A DNA stretch of 64,000 nt. Origin: Cytophagales bacterium (GTDB lineage: Bacteria > Bacteroidota > Bacteroidia > Cytophagales > Spirosomataceae). Position numbers and translations under genes: made by a program. Of this stretch, positions 62,316 to 64,000 are shown piece after piece (positions within the stretch are counted from its first letter, which is position 1; every line of letters starts with the position of its first letter). Where the stretch lies: NCBI GenBank assembly GCA_013298025.1, contig JAAFJE010000010.1, positions 124,001 through 188,000 of the forward strand. The letters run 5' to 3'. The notes beneath the pieces are model-generated. The model was not told the origin of the DNA. It made no database searches and worked only from the letters and a program-made list of their open reading frames with translations.

Positions 62316-63707
62316 ATGAATATTCGCAACCCCAGAACTGGGAAATTTGATTATGTCTTGCAGTCCATTGATACCAACGGGATTCGGTCGAAAACCATCT
62401 CTTTGCGTGCAGCCCAACCCAATTGGCTCGACAAAGGGATTGATTTTAGGGCTAAAACCTTGCATCATTGGAAGGAATTATTAGAAGATTATTATGCCGA
62501 TTTGCTCGAAGCCCTTATCGACGATACGGGAAGAAAAGCCGAATCGGAACAAGAAATTAGCTATGTATTTCGGGCTATTGACCACTGGAGTATCATTGCT
62601 CAACATTTTTTGCGTGAACCCGAAGTGATGCCCACGTCTATTGAAGGTTTACAACTCGAAAACCACTACGAATCGTTCCCTTTGGTGGGCGTTATCAGTG
62701 GTTGGTGCTTTCCGTTGGCTCATTTGATGAAAGAAATTATTCCTGCTTTATTGGCTGGAAGCACCGTTATTGCCAAGCCGAGTTGTATCACGCCTCGTTT
62801 CCTCAAAATTATCAACCATACGATTTATCGAACCAAAGGACTCAAAGAGGTGCTTGCCGTGGTAGAAGGCGACGACGAGCTACTCGAACCTTTGTGCAAA
62901 GCCGTAGATTTTGTTTGCTACAACGGCACCGACTCCGAAGCCAAAAGCATAGCCGATATTACCCATCGACTGTATAAAAAAGCGAGTATTCAACACGGAA
63001 AAAAAAATACGGTTATCGTAACCGAATCGGCCGATTTAGAGGCAGCTACCACAGCCATTTTACAAAGTGGTTTCTGGAATGCCGGGCAGTCGTCGTCGTC
63101 GGTCGAGCGTGTGTATGTGCACCGCAATGTGTATCATTTGTTTTTGTCGAGGTTAGTAGGCAAAACCAACCTTATCAAGTTGGCATACCCAACCACCGAT
63201 TCGGGACAAATTGGGCCCATTATTGCCGAATCGCAAATCAACCGCATCAACGACCAACTATGGGAGGCTTTAGAAAAAGGTGCTAGATTGCTCACGGGTA
63301 TTGGGCAATGCGAGAAATGGGAAGGAGGCTATTATTGTCGCCCAACCATTGTAGTAAATGTAACGCCTGAGATGAAAATTATGCAAGAAGAAACCCTTGC
63401 TCCTATTTTGCCTATTATGTTGTATCAGGACGTTGACGAGCTACAAGGATTGGTCAACGGACAAAAAGCTTGTCGTTCAGGGGCTATTTTTGCACGACAA
63501 GTACAAGATGCCATTGCATTAGGCAAAATGCTTGGCATTCCTGTGCTTTCGGTAAATGATATTGCCTTAGAAGAGTTTTTGGAAGTAGCCAAGCATACGC
63601 TTACCAGTAAAAATGCCTTAGATTTTGAAAGTTATTTTTCAGATTACAGAAAATTCTTCAATCGTAAAACCTTCATTATCAACCAACAAAACCCTTTAAT
63701 TTGGTAA
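62316..63707 (+). CDS. Aldehyde dehydrogenase-like protein lacking catalytic Cys and Glu
   Basis: 463 residues with the ALDH fold: VGVISGWCFPLAHLMKEIIPAL, AGSTVIAKPSCITP (cofactor Lys), and EETLAPILPIMLY near the C-terminus. The active-site loop reads NAGQSSSSVERV (255-265), so the usual Cys, two residues after Gln, is Ser260; the general-base Glu of ELGGK is Gln226 (QHGKKN). Both catalytic residues are therefore replaced while most of the cofactor site remains. It may be a pseudoenzyme, regulator or enzyme with another chemistry. Neighbour genes give no hint. Confidence 0.82.
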   Translation: MNIRNPRTGKFDYVLQSIDTNGIRSKTISLRAAQPNWLDKGIDFRAKTLHHWKELLEDYYADLLEALIDDTGRKAESEQEISYVFRAIDHWSIIAQHFLREPEVMPTSIEGLQLENHYESFPLVGVISGWCFPLAHLMKEIIPALLAGSTVIAKPSCITPRFLKIINHTIYRTKGLKEVLAVVEGDDELLEPLCKAVDFVCYNGTDSEAKSIADITHRLYKKASIQHGKKNTVIVTESADLEAATTAILQSGFWNAGQSSSSVERVYVHRNVYHLFLSRLVGKTNLIKLAYPTTDSGQIGPIIAESQINRINDQLWEALEKGARLLTGIGQCEKWEGGYYCRPTIVVNVTPEMKIMQEETLAPILPIMLYQDVDELQGLVNGQKACRSGAIFARQVQDAIALGKMLGIPVLSVNDIALEEFLEVAKHTLTSKNALDFESYFSDYRKFFNRKTFIINQQNPLIW

Positions 63708-63824
63708 TTGTTTGTTTTTTTATAGCCCAACACTGTACGAAAGTCTATAAAAATTATTGGTTTTGGATTTCGGATTGATAAAATGAAAATAGGTTTTTAA
63801 TCTCTCCGAAATCCAACATACCTT

Positions 63825-64000
63825 TTAGTTTCCTAGTAAAATACGCCATAATTGCTGTAAGCCAACACTGGCTTTTTCCTCAATAAAGTGTAAATTCTTG
63901 CGATAGGAAATGCCCGGCTTGTGGGGGTCGATTACATAAATAGGCACGTGTTTATCAACGTAATTAATCAATCCTGCTGCTGGATATACCTGCATAGACG
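63825..64000 (-). CDS. Sirtuin (Sir2/CobB-type) deacylase, C-terminal end
   Basis: 58 codons at the right edge, read on the minus strand and cut by the window end. VYPAAGLINYVDKHVPIYVI followed by DPHKPGIS and HFIEEKASVGLQQLW match the C-terminal Rossmann part of NAD-dependent sirtuins (P-A-A-x-L and I-D-P motifs). Start and catalytic His lie outside the window. It is convergent with the ALDH-like gene. Confidence 0.75.
   Translation of the reverse strand, partial: SMQVYPAAGLINYVDKHVPIYVIDPHKPGISYRKNLHFIEEKASVGLQQLWRILLGN

Noticed and set aside
1-64000. tRNA and rRNA genes
   Set aside because: Reading the spacers I found no cloverleaf with a GTTCGA-type T-loop and no rRNA-like stretch; a covariance-model search would be decisive.

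Overview
The window looks like chromosome of an AT-rich member of the Bacteroidota, probably a Cytophagales/Spirosomaceae-type organism. The signs are a type IX secretion (T9SS) C-terminal tail on a GH5 cellulase, many MKK...QA-type signal peptides, ATG starts with no purine-rich ribosome binding site, polysaccharide-utilisation enzymes, and protein families mainly known from this phylum (DUF5690, SLC45-type maltose carrier, DUF4405, DUF1460). The genus assignment is inference.

Layout. 1-4592: AT-rich minus-strand operon with a cytoplasmic partner protein, a membrane-anchored STAND NTPase and a secreted leucine-rich-repeat protein, followed by the start of a second LRR paralogue that leaves the window. 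4825-15015: GH5 cellulase, a 63-bp tandem repeat, lipoprotein hydrolase, HDAC-like deacetylase, GH78 rhamnosidase, parE. 15207-19690: pheA, then a three-gene cluster (DUF5690 transporter, phosphonatase-like HAD hydrolase, TIGR03364-type flavoenzyme) pointing to aminophosphonate use. 19925-27198: complete type III-B (Cmr) CRISPR effector operon with a CARF-nuclease gene between cmr3 and cmr4, but no cas6, cas1/2 or array here. 27400-33925: GntR regulator and four rhamnogalacturonan-I enzymes (two GH105, two CE12-type esterases). 34165-39258: DUF4405 membrane protein, MalY-type aminotransferase, an FAD monooxygenase-DsbA fusion, a TSUP exporter.

39392-43620 is a second defence patch: Septu (PtuA ATPase and PtuB HNH), a frameshifted DNA methyltransferase relic directly behind ptuB, a broken HTH controller with a palindromic operator, and an IS4-like element with terminal repeats and a target duplication. 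43828-52723 is a maltose/maltodextrin module: GH65 phosphorylase, beta-phosphoglucomutase, two GH13 enzymes and a sugar MFS carrier. 52832-55721 holds a DUF1460 amidase-like protein, a coiled-coil lipoprotein and NhaD. 56122-59086 is a third accessory patch: HTH-ImmA/IrrE protein, PIN protein, relic and intact DUF1016 nucleases. The right end is housekeeping: folD, mogA, a 40-residue membrane peptide, a TetR regulator, a small secreted regulatory-domain protein, an aldehyde dehydrogenase-like protein lacking both catalytic residues, and the C-terminus of a sirtuin.

The best candidates for something undescribed are the split STAND/LRR system at the left edge, which by topology could carry a signal across the inner membrane, and the CARF-PD-(D/E)xK effector inside the Cmr operon. 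A dispersed GTGAATTA-type intergenic repeat family and the ALDH pseudoenzyme also deserve attention.
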